A stretch of DNA of 64,000 bases from CAVVEQ01 sp963747315 (GCA_963747315.1 CAVVEQ010000007.1:287925-351924), one strand, 5' to 3'. Positions 18,069 through 28,246 are shown, counted from the stretch's first letter. Numbers and translations are program-made. Notes: generated by a model not told the origin, from the letters alone.

Positions 18069-18973
18069 CTCTCAAAAATATCGCAAAGTTGAAAATAGTA
18101 TGAGATTATACCAACCGATGCCCAATGTGATCTGGCAGGGTTATTATTTCCAATCACGTAGTTTACGAGGAAATAAAATAATTCATTTGTATCTTCCACA
18201 GTTTGAATTAATATTTGATATTTATTAGCTAAAATACTACCAACCCTTAATGAATAATTGCTATCAGGATTTTTCTTTAAATAATCATTCACAACACGCA
18301 CTAAAGGCATCGAAACTTGTAATTCATATTGAACAGCAGAATTTAATTTATTTCTGTTAATCTTATCTTCTAACCCAATAAAATCAATTGTGTCTTCTAT
18401 TAGATCAATTTGATTTTCAATTAGATAGTTCAACAGTACTTGAATCTCAGCAGAAGTAATTTCAGTAACATCTGCAATATTTGGAACTTGTCCTAATAAT
18501 TCGTCCCTATCACCCGGAGAAATGATCAGAACAATTCCCCATAATTTTTGGGTATTCCAATCATTAATTATTATCTCCGGGTTTTCTCTGCGAATATTTT
18601 GAATCATTTTTACTGTTTGAACTGGGAGTTTATTGTACGCACTCCAAACAAACACCCATTCCTTGAAATCACTCCCCCATTTCAATTTCGCACCTTCAAA
18701 GTCCTCCTTTACTTTGTCTGCTGCTTTTTTCCCATTCAATTTTTCCGGAGCATAACATTGATATACAGTTCCTGTTTTTTGAGAATAACCATCGCATTTC
18801 CAATCGCCTTCCCGGCCCATAGGTTTAACTGGTAAAAATGAAGAGTCATAAATTTTCATAATTTTCTCAAATAAGTTTTGAAATTCAACCCCTTGCTTTT
18901 CATGACAAAGTAATTCGAAACGCATTTTGTGGTAATGTTCCCCAAACTCATCTTTTGTCATTATGTTTACCAT
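18065..18973 (-). CDS. ABC-three-component system effector subunit (nuclease-like N-terminus)
   Basis: A 302-residue protein. The N-terminal part (residues about 20-150) has the pattern PMGREGDWKCDGYSQKTG, VYQCYAPE, then FKEWVFVWSAYNKLP. This resembles the restriction-endonuclease-like module found in ABC-3C effectors, with a glutamine at the position of the usual acidic ExK residue. The C-terminal 140 residues are helical and match the system's C-terminal domain role of docking to the other subunits. It is the first gene of the operon; ATG is 18973 or 18961. Nuclease activity is inferred, not shown. Confidence 0.72.
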   Translation of the reverse strand: MVNIMTKDEFGEHYHKMRFELLCHEKQGVEFQNLFEKIMKIYDSSFLPVKPMGREGDWKCDGYSQKTGTVYQCYAPEKLNGKKAADKVKEDFEGAKLKWGSDFKEWVFVWSAYNKLPVQTVKMIQNIRRENPEIIINDWNTQKLWGIVLIISPGDRDELLGQVPNIADVTEITSAEIQVLLNYLIENQIDLIEDTIDFIGLEDKINRNKLNSAVQYELQVSMPLVRVVNDYLKKNPDSNYSLRVGSILANKYQILIQTVEDTNELFYFLVNYVIGNNNPARSHWASVGIISYYFQLCDIFER

Positions 18974-19136
18974 TTATTACATCCAGTTATATCCAATTTT
19001 TTATATGATCAAAAATATACGGTTGGATAAATAATCGGTCATTTAATATTCATCTAGTTCTTGTATTGATTATATTTTTCCTCAGGAATAAATCAAATCC
19101 TAACTGTATTCGGATAATTAAATCGGAAGGAATTAA

Positions 19137-21795
19137 TCATCTTCCCCACCCCACCCAGCTTGCCTGCAAGCCCTCCCCCACCAGCCCGGCGGGGAGGGTG
19201 AAGGGCGCATAGACCGCGCCGGTCGCGGGATCGGCCACGCGCACGGCCGCGCCGCCATCCTGGATCCACCCGGCCAGGCGGCCATCCGGCGAAAAGACCA
19301 CCTGCCCGAAATTCTCCGCCAACCCCAAACTCTTGATGCTGTCATCGTTCAGGTTCAGCGCGCGCAGCTCCAGGCGGGGACCCTCCCCCGGGTTGCGGCG
19401 CGCCCCGGCCAGCCAGGTGCCGTCGGGTGAGAGGGCAATATCGGTGAATTCGGGCGGCAGGTTGCGCGCGGCGGAGATGCCGCCATCGGGGACGATCACG
19501 GTGCACAGGTTGTAGGTGTTGGGGTCCATGCCGGGATCCTGGCAGGTGGAGCGCAGCGAGCGCCCGTCGCCGTTCCAGGCGAACCACTGGTTATCGGTGG
19601 GCGAACCGCGCATCAGGTCGCGCAGGCTGGTGGTGGGGGTGTTCTTGAGCACATCCACCAGGTAGATATGCGCGCCGCTGTGGCCGGGCGCGGTGCCGGC
19701 AAAGGCCATGCGCGGCTCGTTGGGCGACCATGCGCCGCGGAAGAGCCACATCCCCTCGGGCAAAACGAAGGGTTTGGCGCTGCACCCCTGCGCGGAGAGG
19801 CAACCGTCGAGCGCCAGGGTGTTGTGGGCGAAGCCATCCCCGGTCTGGGCGTTGGCCATGGAGATGAAGTAGAGCAGCGAGCCATCCGAGGAGAAGGCGG
19901 GCATCTGCAGGAAGGGCACGGGTCCGTAGAGCAGCGCCGGGCGCGCATCCGCAAAGCGCAGGCGGAAGACGCGCGCATCCGCGGCGACCTCAGGGTTGGC
20001 CTCGGCCGGGCTGCCGGTGACGTAGTCGATCCCCTGCCTATCCGGGTGCACCTTCACCGAGATCACCCGCCCGGGCAGGACGGCCACGCGCTGCGGCTGG
20101 AAGCCGGATTCGAGGCTCGCGGCATACAGCTCGCTGGCGGCGCCGTTCCAGTAGGTGAAGAGCAGGTCCCCGGGCAGGATGCCGCGCTCATCGTAGAAGT
20201 AGGTATCCAGATTCAAGGGCTGCGCGGTGAGCGCGGCGGCGAAGCCGGATTGCGACTGCGCGGCCACTTTGGTGGGTTCCGCCCGCTGGGTCAGAGGGGT
20301 TGGGGAAGATGAAGTCGAAGGGTCCGCGCGCGGCCAGGATGGCGCCGGTGACCGGCACGCGCAGGATGCCATTTTTGAGCGCACCAGTGCGCGGATCGAT
20401 CAGCTCGAAGGTGGCTTCCAGGCGGGTGCCATCGTAGCCGTAGCCGAAACCGCCCTCGATGCCCTCCGGCTTGCCCAGCTCCACGGCGGTGACCACCTTG
20501 CCATCCACCTCCTGCACGGGAGGGGTGGTGAGCTTGAGGGTCAGGCTCGTGGTGCCATCGCCGAGAAGCTCCGCGCGGGTGAAGCGCACGGTCTGGTTGG
20601 CCACCTGGATGGGGATATCCACATCCCAGGCGGCTCCGGGCTGGGGGTTGGCGCCGAGGTCAACTTCAAAGCTCTGCGGGGCGGGCACGCGCATATACAC
20701 CGCGGGCAGGCTGAGGTGGTAGCGGGTATCCCCGGGGGCGGCGGGGGCAAAGAAGAGCACGCGCTGGTTTTCGCCCAGTGCGCCGGGATCAAAGCCCGAG
20801 GGCGGGGAGGAAAGCGGGTACATCGTTGCCCCAGGGTATCGCGCAGGGCGGGAAAGACGGAGGTGTTGAGCGGATCGGTCCCGAAGGGGTCGAAATCCGG
20901 GCTCATCTTCATCGCGCTGAAGGAGCTGATCTCCAGCAGCAATTGGGTGGCATTCAGTATCGGTGAAGGCTGACTGCAGGCAGACCTGGATATCCGCTTT
21001 GGTAGCGCAAACCGGCAGCGCGGGGGCAGGCTCCACGACGGCTGCGGGGGTGCCGGGGGGCGGGGTGGGCGCGGGGAAGGTGACCACCAGCTCGGTGGAG
21101 GGCAGCCCGGCATCGCGGGCGGGGATCCAATCCAGCTGCAGCCGCCAGCCCTGCGGGAGCGCCAGGATGGCAGGGTTCGCCTCGGGCGAAAGGGCGGGGA
21201 AGAGCAGGTACCCACCGGTGGGGTTGGCGCCATCCGGCAGCCACTGCCAGAAGCGCGCGTCGAGGCGCTCGCCGTTGGGCTTGATCAGCCAGGCGCCCTC
21301 CAGGGGGATGGGCTCGCCATCAAATTCCAGCCAGAGCTCGGTCTTTTCGCCTCTTGTGAGCCCGCGGGCAACGGTGAGGCGCTGGCCATCGTGCTCCTGG
21401 GTGACGGGGCCAGCGAGCACGCGGGAATCCTCCATCAGGATGAAGCCGGCGCCGGGCAGGTAGCTGTAGCCGAACAGGCGGCTGACCGAGGCGATCACCG
21501 GCTGGCGGAAGACGAAGAGCAGCAGCAGAATGACCGCGGGCAGTCCGAAGGCCAGCAGGCGGCGCTTCACGCGGCTTGAGGATGCGGGACGGGGAGAGGT
21601 GGAACCCTGAGCAAGCAGGCGGGCGCGCAGGGAGTATCGCACTTTGGACTCGGTGGAAAGATCCAGGGCGGCAAGCTGCCCGCCCAGCTCCAGCAGGGCG
21701 GCATCTTCGGGATCGGCGCCATCCGGCGCGGGCGGCTGGATCCCCAGGCGGCTGTCCAGCTCGCGGTTGAAGCGGTCGATACGCTCAGCGTCCAT
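19137..21795 (-). CDS. Membrane anti-sigma factor with C-terminal beta-propeller (several frameshifts)
   Basis: A very large anti-sigma-like protein of about 885 residues once frames are joined. It has a cytoplasmic N-terminus (MDAERIDRFNRELDSRLG), one transmembrane helix near residues 80-100 (LLAFGLPAVILLLLFVF), an extracytoplasmic DUF4179-like beta region, and a C-terminal WD40/TolB-like propeller (PAFSSDGSLLYFISM; IALSPDGTWLAGARR; VVFSPDGRLAGWIQDGG). Frames change near 20955, 20830 and 20300, and each join restores sensible sequence. The ATG at 21795 overlaps the ECF sigma gene. By context it binds and inhibits that sigma factor and senses an outside signal with the propeller. Confidence 0.75.
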
Positions 21796-22366
21796 TGGCA
21801 TCCTCCTTTCCCAGCGTCTGCTGCAGAGCATGAAGGGCGCGGTAGAGAATGACGCCCACGTTGCTCTCGGTGAGCGCGGTGACCGCGGCGATCTCGCGGT
21901 TGGTCAGGCGGGCGAAGAACTTGAGGGCGACCAGCTCCCGGGAACGGTCATCCAGGCTGAGCAGGGCGCGGAAGAGCGCAGCGCGCTCCTCGTTCTGCTC
22001 GGCGGAGCGCTCGGGCGAGGGGGCGGGGCTGGGCGGCTCGGGGATGGCATCCAGCGGGGTTTCGCGGGCGGCGCGCCAGTGGTTGAGCACCGTGTTGCGG
22101 GCGATGGTGAGGATCCAGGGTGCGAAAGCGCCGCGGGTGGGGTCGTAGGTGCCGAAGGCACGCAGGGCTTTCTCGAAGGTCTGCGAGGTGAGGTCATCGG
22201 CCAGGTCTGCATCCACAACGCGGGCACGGATGTAGTTGTAGACCGCCGCGAAGTGATGGTCATAGAGCGAAGCAAAGCCCTCCCGGGAGGGTGCGGAGGT
22301 GCGGGTGGCGGTCTGGGCGGGGCTGCGGCTCAAGGATAGTTCTCCGGCATGGAAGCTCACATCCAT
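21785..22366 (-). CDS. ECF-family RNA polymerase sigma factor
   Basis: About 193 residues. Region 2 is FASLYDHHFAAVYNYIRAR, then DLTSQTFEKALRAF and WILTIARNTVLNHWR. Region 4 is ALLSLDDRSRELVALKFF, then LTNREIAAVTALTESNVG. The linker between them is proline-rich. No region 3 is present, as expected for ECF factors. It is co-transcribed with the overlapping anti-sigma gene, and is presumably released when the membrane anti-sigma senses its signal. Confidence 0.9.
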   Translation of the reverse strand: MDVSFHAGELSLSRSPAQTATRTSAPSREGFASLYDHHFAAVYNYIRARVVDADLADDLTSQTFEKALRAFGTYDPTRGAFAPWILTIARNTVLNHWRAARETPLDAIPEPPSPAPSPERSAEQNEERAALFRALLSLDDRSRELVALKFFARLTNREIAAVTALTESNVGVILYRALHALQQTLGKEDANGR

Positions 22367-22419
22367 TAATACCCGCGTACGAAACAAGTATTACATTTGG
22401 GCGGGTACGGGAAATATTC

Positions 22420-22425
22420 TATAAT
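22420..22425 (+). promoter_or_regulatory. -10 element of the DUF1189-like gene
   Basis: TATAAT with a weak TTGGGC 17 bp upstream (22397-22402). A clear CGGAGG Shine-Dalgarno follows at 22443-22448. Confidence 0.55.
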
Positions 22426-22453
22426 GGTATCAGTTTTCAGATCGGAGGCAACC

Positions 22454-23539
22454 ATGAGCGACCAGCAGATCGAGTTATCCGCGGGAGAACCCCCCGCATC
22501 CGTGCCGGCAAAGAGTGGAGGGAATCGCTTTCTGGAAGAGCTGCTCTGGCTGGCGATGGGGCTGGTGCTGCCGGCTGGCAGCTTCACCTTCTATAAGAAG
22601 GCGGCAAAGCGCAGCGCGGGCTGGGCGGTGCTGTTCTTCCTCCTGTTCACAACGGTCCTCGCGGTCATCTCCGCGCTGGCGTTCAACCGCCAGGTGGATA
22701 CCGCCGTGACGGAGATTGAAAAAGAGCTGACGAAAATGGTCTTCCCGGCCATCACCGTGCGGAACGGGGTGGCAACTGCGAAGGGTCCCCAACCCTATAC
22801 GATCTACGGCTCGAACGGCGAGATCTTCGCCATCGATACCACCGGCGAGATCCAGGAGATCGACCGGTCACGCTTCCGCGCCGGGTTCCTGCTTGCCCGC
22901 AATGGCATCCAGGTAGTGGATAACAACGGCCGCGAGCAGTGGATCGGCTGGGCGGACGTGCAGGGAATGATCGGGCAGGATCCGCTTGTAATCGATAAAG
23001 ACGCCATCCTGGGCTGGGTGGATACACTGCTGGGATTCATAAAGGCGGGAGCGCTGGGGGGCATCTGGTTGTGGGAGGTGCTGGGGCGGATGATGATCCT
23101 GCTGGTGATCGCGCTGATCCTGTGGGGCATTGGCGCGCTCGTCAAACCGGGTACAGGTTTTGGTCACGTCCTGGCGGTGGGCATCTACACCTACGTACCT
23201 GCCGTCTACCTCAACTATGTCCTCAACCAGGCAGGGGCAGAATTCCCCTTCAAGCTCAGCCTGGGGCACACCCTGCTCTGGGCGGCGATGCTGCTCTTCA
23301 CCCTGGATGTTTTCGGCAAGGGAGGGCTCTCGCGCGAGCGCTCCCTGCGGTCGTGGAGGGTGCTGATCGGCGTTCCTGCGCTGATCCTCATGCCGCTGCA
23401 GGCGGTGCAGGGATGGGAAAGCGGCGTGGCCTGGTCGGTGATCGCCTGGGGAGTGATGGAGATCGCACTGCTGGCGGTTGGCCTCCAGGGCGTGCTGGCT
23501 CAGCCTCCGGAGCTGGTGGAACCTCCGCCAACCCCCTGA
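22454..23539 (+). CDS. DUF1189-like membrane protein
   Basis: A 361-residue protein. One helix (WAVLFFLLFTTVLAVISALAF) is followed by an extracytoplasmic domain of about 130 residues (IYGSNGEIFAIDTTGEI), then five more helices. This one-helix, domain, helix-bundle layout with an internal YIP1-like membrane region fits DUF1189. Function unknown. It is divergent from the ECF sigma gene and ends at a strong terminator. Confidence 0.72.
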   Translation: MSDQQIELSAGEPPASVPAKSGGNRFLEELLWLAMGLVLPAGSFTFYKKAAKRSAGWAVLFFLLFTTVLAVISALAFNRQVDTAVTEIEKELTKMVFPAITVRNGVATAKGPQPYTIYGSNGEIFAIDTTGEIQEIDRSRFRAGFLLARNGIQVVDNNGREQWIGWADVQGMIGQDPLVIDKDAILGWVDTLLGFIKAGALGGIWLWEVLGRMMILLVIALILWGIGALVKPGTGFGHVLAVGIYTYVPAVYLNYVLNQAGAEFPFKLSLGHTLLWAAMLLFTLDVFGKGGLSRERSLRSWRVLIGVPALILMPLQAVQGWESGVAWSVIAWGVMEIALLAVGLQGVLAQPPELVEPPPTP

Positions 23540-23546
23540 TAAAAAA

Positions 23547-23574
23547 AATAAAGCGCAGGCGACTGCGCTTTATT
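23547..23574. terminator. Bidirectional rho-independent terminator
   Basis: AATAAAGCGCA (23547-23557) pairs with TGCGCTTTATT (23564-23574), an 11-bp perfect stem. An A run before it serves the minus strand. It ends both the DUF1189-like gene and the convergent TPR gene. Confidence 0.85.
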
Positions 23575-24314
23575 GATCCAGATTTGGGTCCGAGGCGGGG
23601 GGTGATGCCTTGTGCCGCTTCGTTTTCCGACCCTGCATATCCCGAGCCATATTTTGGGCAAGATCAATGGACTTCCTGCATTGTTCCTCTTTTTCTTTCA
23701 ACCCGGGTATCTCCAGCTCCAGATCGGGGTACCTGCGGAGAAGTTCGGTCAGGTGCAGATAGGAGCGCGGGTCGCAGGGATACTTTTCCACCGCAAGGAT
23801 GTAATTTTCAACTGCAGAAATGAACTGATTCTGTCCCTCTTGGGAGATCGCGAGGTTTTTGAAGGCGTTGTGGCGGTCTGGGTTGATCCGGATCGCCTCG
23901 CGGCAGAACGGTTCTGCCTCCGCGTGGCGCTTGAAAACATTCAGGCAGTACCCCAGGTTGTTGTTCAGGAAATACCAGGTATCATTTTCCTCGCGGGAAA
24001 GGGACTGCGCCCGGGCATAGAAAGCGAGCGCGGACTCATACACATCCAGTTTTTCCATTAATGCACCCAGCTGAAGGAGATGGAGCGCGCTTTCCTGGGC
24101 GTTGGCATCCATGAGGATCAACCGGTCAATGATGGGGATCGGCAAGGTCGTGGCGATTATCGAGTCCATAAGCGATAATCAGTCCGATCAGCGCGCCAAC
24201 GAGGCTGGTGTGCTGCTTTTGAAGGTCTTCGAGTTGGGAAATCTCGATAGGCATTCCAGCAAACGGGAACCTGCCTGGGGCAGAGGGGGGCGGGACTTTG
24301 ATCTGAAAATCCAT
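23570..24314 (-). CDS. TPR-repeat protein (probable frameshift)
   Basis: The main frame (199 residues from ATG 24169) contains at least three tetratricopeptide repeats (ESALAFYARAQSLSREEND; LGYCLNVFKRHAEAEPFCR; FISAVENYILAVEKYP). It lacks a Shine-Dalgarno. A second frame starts at ATG 24314 behind AGGAGAAATCA and encodes MDFQIKVPPPSAPG to VGALIGLIIAYGLDN; it runs into the first frame if one base is removed near 24160. The joined protein is about 247 residues. A scaffold or partner-binding role is likely. The join is an inference. Confidence 0.6.
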
Positions 24315-24403
24315 TGATTTCTCCTGGTTTGATTTTTTCTTACCGACGAACCGATAATATAATTATTTCACCTCCTTAATTACCAACCACAGCGCTCCAC
24401 CGG

Positions 24404-24432
24404 GTAAAAAAAACCCCGGAAAACCGGGGTTT
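24404..24432 (-). terminator. Rho-independent terminator
   Basis: AAACCCCGG (24411-24419), loop AAAA, CCGGGGTTT (24424-24432). On the minus strand it is followed by about nine T. The 24433-24641 stretch upstream of it holds no convincing gene; the basic short frames there have no start signal. Confidence 0.8.
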
Positions 24433-24641
24433 GGAAAAACTTGAGCGTTGCCTGCTGGCTTTTTTTGTTCTTGCGGTTGAGGATCTTGCCACCCTTGAAA
24501 TCACGCGACCATCAATATAGCATATTCCGGGTACGATTTCAAGAGGGTGTTGCCTCCCAAGCAAGTACACAGCGCTGACCGTGTAAAGTTTGTTTCGCCC
24601 TTTCGAAGAATGACCCCGAACGATGATGGCGGGAAACCGGG

Positions 24642-25169
24642 TTATTTTCGGATTTTAAGGTACCCACCCTGGTAGGCGACGCCCAAGCCAGCGAGGGCAA
24701 GGGTGAGCAGTGTGCCCAAGGCCCCATTCAGGAAGGGCAGCCAGGCTTGGAACCCACGGGTGACGAGCAGACCTCCTATGAGACCGGCCAGGATGAGTAC
24801 CGCCCAGTCCTTGAACCGATTTGTCAGGATGAATCCAACCACCCCACCGGCAGCCAAAAAGAACCATCCCATCAGACCGGGCTGCGGGGTGAAAAGTTCC
24901 AGGAACGCCAGCGCGATGGCCGCGCCGGCCAGAACGCCCAAAACCAGGATGACGATATTGATGATACCCTTGGCGAAGGAGACCGCGAAGAACCCGATCA
25001 CGCCCAGCAGAAGGGGGACGATGATGATCGTGAAGGGGTCGGATGCGCCTGGGAAAAGCGAGACGAGCGCCACGCCGAGCAGTGCTCCCACCGCCGCGCC
25101 GAGAATCGAAAGGCGTTTGCCGAGCACAAGAACCACCAAACCGATTGCGATCACAAGAATTGGAAACAT
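24642..25169 (-). CDS. Glycine-rich polytopic membrane protein (TMEM198/DUF4203-like)
   Basis: A 175-residue protein made almost wholly of hydrophobic helices with small residues (ILGAAVGALLGVALVSLF; IINIVILVLGVLAGAAIALA; LILAGLIGGLLVTRGF). It resembles DUF4203/TMEM198-type proteins in pattern, though I cannot confirm this. The ATG at 25169 follows GGAGGATTAGCC, which rejects the longer frame. Confidence 0.68.
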   Translation of the reverse strand: MFPILVIAIGLVVLVLGKRLSILGAAVGALLGVALVSLFPGASDPFTIIIVPLLLGVIGFFAVSFAKGIINIVILVLGVLAGAAIALAFLELFTPQPGLMGWFFLAAGGVVGFILTNRFKDWAVLILAGLIGGLLVTRGFQAWLPFLNGALGTLLTLALAGLGVAYQGGYLKIRK

Positions 25170-25215
25170 GGCTAATCCTCCGTAAAGTAAATTTATTAGA
25201 GATAGTTCGAAAAGA

Positions 25216-26343
25216 TCATTTTGTTTTATGATCCTTATCACCAACATTCATGCTGGAGCTGAAGGTGGCCTTGGTTTTGCTCCACAGGTCTTTCACCTGT
25301 CTCATAGCCTGGGTTCGTTCCTCTTTCTCCTCTTCCCCGGTGTAACGCAGCAGGGTGGCGATCGGCCGGGTGGCCGGGAACTGCCCCATAATCGTCAGTA
25401 CGAGCAGGGTGAGAGGAACGGAAAGGATGGCTCCGATCCCCCCCAGCAGGAATCCCCAAAAGAACAGGCCGACGAAAATCACCAGCGGGCTGATCTTCAG
25501 ACCCTTGCCTGCCAACCTGGGCTTCACAAGGAGCTCAACTCCCCCGTTGATAACTATGTAACCGATAAAAACAACGATAGCGGTCTGGATGCCATACTGG
25601 GCGTAAGCCATCAGCACGGGCGGGATGAGGGCAACCCAGAACCCGATGGTGGGGATGTACCCCATGAACCAGGAGAGCAACCCCCAGAGCAGGGCGTAAT
25701 CGACCCCCAGAATTGCGAGGAAGATGGTATTCCCCAGCGCGACCATGAAATTGATCCCGGTCAGGATGGTCATATAGTGCTGCACGCCGCCGGTGAGTTC
25801 GCTGATGCGCCCGACGACCGGGGCGTTTGGATCGATCTCCTTGCGGGTTTTCTTATCCAGATTCATCGCGGCAGCGATCATAAAGAAGAAGATGGCCAGG
25901 GCGAGAACGAATTGGGTGACGATGGTCAGCGTGGCCGAGATGGCACCCTCAGCGAGGGGTCCCAATTGCGCGGTCGCATCAGAGATATTGATGGTGGTAG
26001 TATCGAGGGGAATGGAGGGGATTGTGCTGGTAGTCTCGAGGGAGGGTTGGGCGAGCAATGCCGGCAACTCGGTGGCGAGCCTTGTGACGGAGAAGAATAC
26101 CGTGCCGATCACCAGCAGGAGGACGACGACCACTAGCACGATGGCTGCCGCCATGGCCAGGCCGCGTTTCCAGCCCTTCCGTACCAGGTACCCTGGCAGC
26201 GGCAGGATGGTGATGGTGATGACGACGGCGAGCAGGACGGGGTTGAGAACAGCGGAGAGCGCCTGGACGCCGAACATGATGACGACCAGAGCGGCGATGC
26301 CCACCAAATAAACCACCAATTTTCCGGACGAACTGTTCATCAT
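25216..26343 (-). CDS. AI-2E family transporter
   Basis: About 375 residues with the AI-2E/PerM layout: paired N-terminal helices (LVVYLVGIAALVVIMFGV; LLAVVITITILPLPGYLVR), a long amphipathic stretch, and four C-terminal helices including the family segment LLWGLLSWFMGYIPTIGFW and the gating region LVKPRLAGKGLKISPLVIF. Members export signalling molecules or act as Na+/H+ antiporters. ATG 26343 follows GGAAAGG; longer starts up to 26397 are possible. Confidence 0.86.
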   Translation of the reverse strand: MMNSSSGKLVVYLVGIAALVVIMFGVQALSAVLNPVLLAVVITITILPLPGYLVRKGWKRGLAMAAAIVLVVVVLLLVIGTVFFSVTRLATELPALLAQPSLETTSTIPSIPLDTTTINISDATAQLGPLAEGAISATLTIVTQFVLALAIFFFMIAAAMNLDKKTRKEIDPNAPVVGRISELTGGVQHYMTILTGINFMVALGNTIFLAILGVDYALLWGLLSWFMGYIPTIGFWVALIPPVLMAYAQYGIQTAIVVFIGYIVINGGVELLVKPRLAGKGLKISPLVIFVGLFFWGFLLGGIGAILSVPLTLLVLTIMGQFPATRPIATLLRYTGEEEKEERTQAMRQVKDLWSKTKATFSSSMNVGDKDHKTK

Positions 26344-26467
26344 GGCAAGATCCCTTTCCTGGAAACCGGAGTCCAGATAACTCATGGGTGATTCCAAAAA
26401 TTAATTATAGCCGTAAGGGAGAGATGGGGGGGTGGAAGTCAATATCCCATTCGAGGTCGAAAAATTA

Positions 26468-26610
26468 GACCGCACTAAGCGGTCAACTCCTCCCCAACCC
26501 CCCAATTATTTCGAAATGGAGAGGCAGAAATTGTAATGGGCGCTTGCACCCAGAATTCAATGGGTGCGCTCCGCGATGGCACGAATATCACACCCCAGAG
26601 GGCGCCCTTA
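26468..26610. repeat. Repeat element flanking the RidA gene, left copy
   Basis: Between the AI-2E gene and the RidA gene (26398-26731) there is no reading frame. It holds a hairpin GACCGC-ACTAA-GCGGTC (26468-26484), then ACTCCTCCCCAACC and GAATATCACACCC followed by AGGGCGCCC near 26583-26608. The same blocks in the same order recur at 28354-28470 on the far side of the RidA gene. Confidence 0.65.
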
Positions 26611-26731
26611 AAATAAAGTGATCGCTATTGGCGATTTCCTCTCCCTGGTTGACATTCCCTGTAGGGCAGATTACAATTTTCCGCTTTAAAAAAATGTCAA
26701 AAAAAATTAATCAAAAAAGGGAAAAACGAAC

Positions 26732-28003
26732 ATGAGCGGTTATAACGCAGTATTAGCAAGAAATACAGAAAATGCTCCAAAAGGTATCGGTCCATATTCA
26801 CAAACTGTAGCTTTCTCTCATTACAATAATCTTTCAGCTCAATTACCTATCGATCCAAAATCTGGAAAATTGGTAGCTGGTGGTGTAAAAGAGCAAGCTG
26901 AACAGTGCTTTAAGAATATCAAGGCAATTTTAGACAGCATCGACCATGTTATGAGCGATGTTGTTAGAATCACAGTATTCGTGAAGAATATCAAAGATAT
27001 TGACGCTGTTGACGAAGTTTTTAAAACATTTTTCCCAAACTATGTTCCTACACGGACGAATGTAGCAGTCGCAGCTTTGCCTATGGATGCTTTGGTGCAA
27101 ATTGAAGCCCTTGTTTCAAACGGAGAAGGTACAATTCCGAACGCGCCACAAGCAGGCGACCTCATCAAGCTTACAAATAATTCGGCAAACGCGCCAACAA
27201 GCCCTCTATCTACACAAACAGTAGCGTTTTCTCATTACAACAATCTTTCAGCACAATTGCCTATTGATCCAAAATCTGGCAGAGTGGTATCTGGTGGCGT
27301 AAAAGAGCAGGCTGGACAGTGCTTAAAGAATATCAAGGCAATCTTAGAAAGCATCGAAGTTCCCTTTGACGATATTGTTAAAATTAATATCTTCCTAAAA
27401 AATCTCTCGGATATTGAGGCTGTTAACGAGGTCTATTCAACATTTTTCCCAGACTCGGCTATCGCCAGGGCCGTAGCCTATGTTCCTGCACGTACAATTA
27501 TTTCAGCTTCAGCTTTACCAATGGGTGCTCTGGTGCAGATTGAAGCAGTTGTGTCACACGGAGATGGCACCCCCCCGCAGGCTGTTGAAGACAGGCATGG
27601 AATCATCATAGAAGCAAACAATACAGAAAATGCACCAAAAAGTTCTCTATACACGCAGACTGTAGCTTTTTCTCATTACAATCATATTTCTGCCCAATTA
27701 CCTCTTGACCCAAAAACCGGTGAAATGATCACTGGTGGAGTAAAAGAACAGGCTGGACAGTGCTTAAAAAATATCAAGGCAATTGTAGAAAGTGTCGACC
27801 ACGTTATGGACGATGTAGTGAAAGTAAATATCTTCCTTAAGAATATCGCAGATATTAGTGTTGTCGACGAGGTTTACACAACATACTTCCCAGGCGGTGT
27901 TCCTGCACGAAGAACAGTTGGCGTTTCAGCCTTACCTAAAGATGCTCTAGTCCAAATTGATGCAGTTGTATCAAACGCTGAAGGAACTCCGCGAAAAGCA
28001 TAA
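26732..28003 (+). CDS. Triple RidA (YjgF/UK114) domain protein
   Basis: A 423-residue protein of three tandem RidA domains (about 1-133, 141-283 and 290-423). RidA enzymes hydrolyse reactive enamine/imine intermediates. Domain 1 keeps GIGPYSQTV; domains 2 and 3 have altered versions (LSTQTV, LYTQTV). The arginine before the substrate pocket is kept (VPTRTN, VPARTI, VPARRT). Domain 2 carries a short insertion (SAIARAVAY). The domains are near-identical at DNA level around CTCATTACAA, implying recent duplication. Codon use is AT-rich, unlike the neighbours, and the gene is bracketed by repeats, so it looks acquired. Confidence 0.88.
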   Translation: MSGYNAVLARNTENAPKGIGPYSQTVAFSHYNNLSAQLPIDPKSGKLVAGGVKEQAEQCFKNIKAILDSIDHVMSDVVRITVFVKNIKDIDAVDEVFKTFFPNYVPTRTNVAVAALPMDALVQIEALVSNGEGTIPNAPQAGDLIKLTNNSANAPTSPLSTQTVAFSHYNNLSAQLPIDPKSGRVVSGGVKEQAGQCLKNIKAILESIEVPFDDIVKINIFLKNLSDIEAVNEVYSTFFPDSAIARAVAYVPARTIISASALPMGALVQIEAVVSHGDGTPPQAVEDRHGIIIEANNTENAPKSSLYTQTVAFSHYNHISAQLPLDPKTGEMITGGVKEQAGQCLKNIKAIVESVDHVMDDVVKVNIFLKNIADISVVDEVYTTYFPGGVPARRTVGVSALPKDALVQIDAVVSNAEGTPRKA

Positions 28004-28246
28004 CAGGTGATTATTTGAAAGCACAGGGAATATCAAAGTTTCCTGTAAATTCAAAAGGTGAAATCATTGGAAATAATGATAATGAAGAAAAAAACTTCAT
28101 TGGCAAATAATGCCTTTCTCAGTAATGATCAAAAGGACTAAGAGAACTGAGAGGTAACAAAAGGGTGGTTAGGACTGACCGGTTTGGGCGAGTCGCTCAA
28201 CGGATGGATTAGTGGGCTGAAACCGATTTATCGAGCTGAAATAACG

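Noticed and set aside
24433..24640. Possible small basic protein on the minus strand
   Set aside because: A Lys-rich frame ends at the terminator, but it has no valid start codon or Shine-Dalgarno and I recognise no family.
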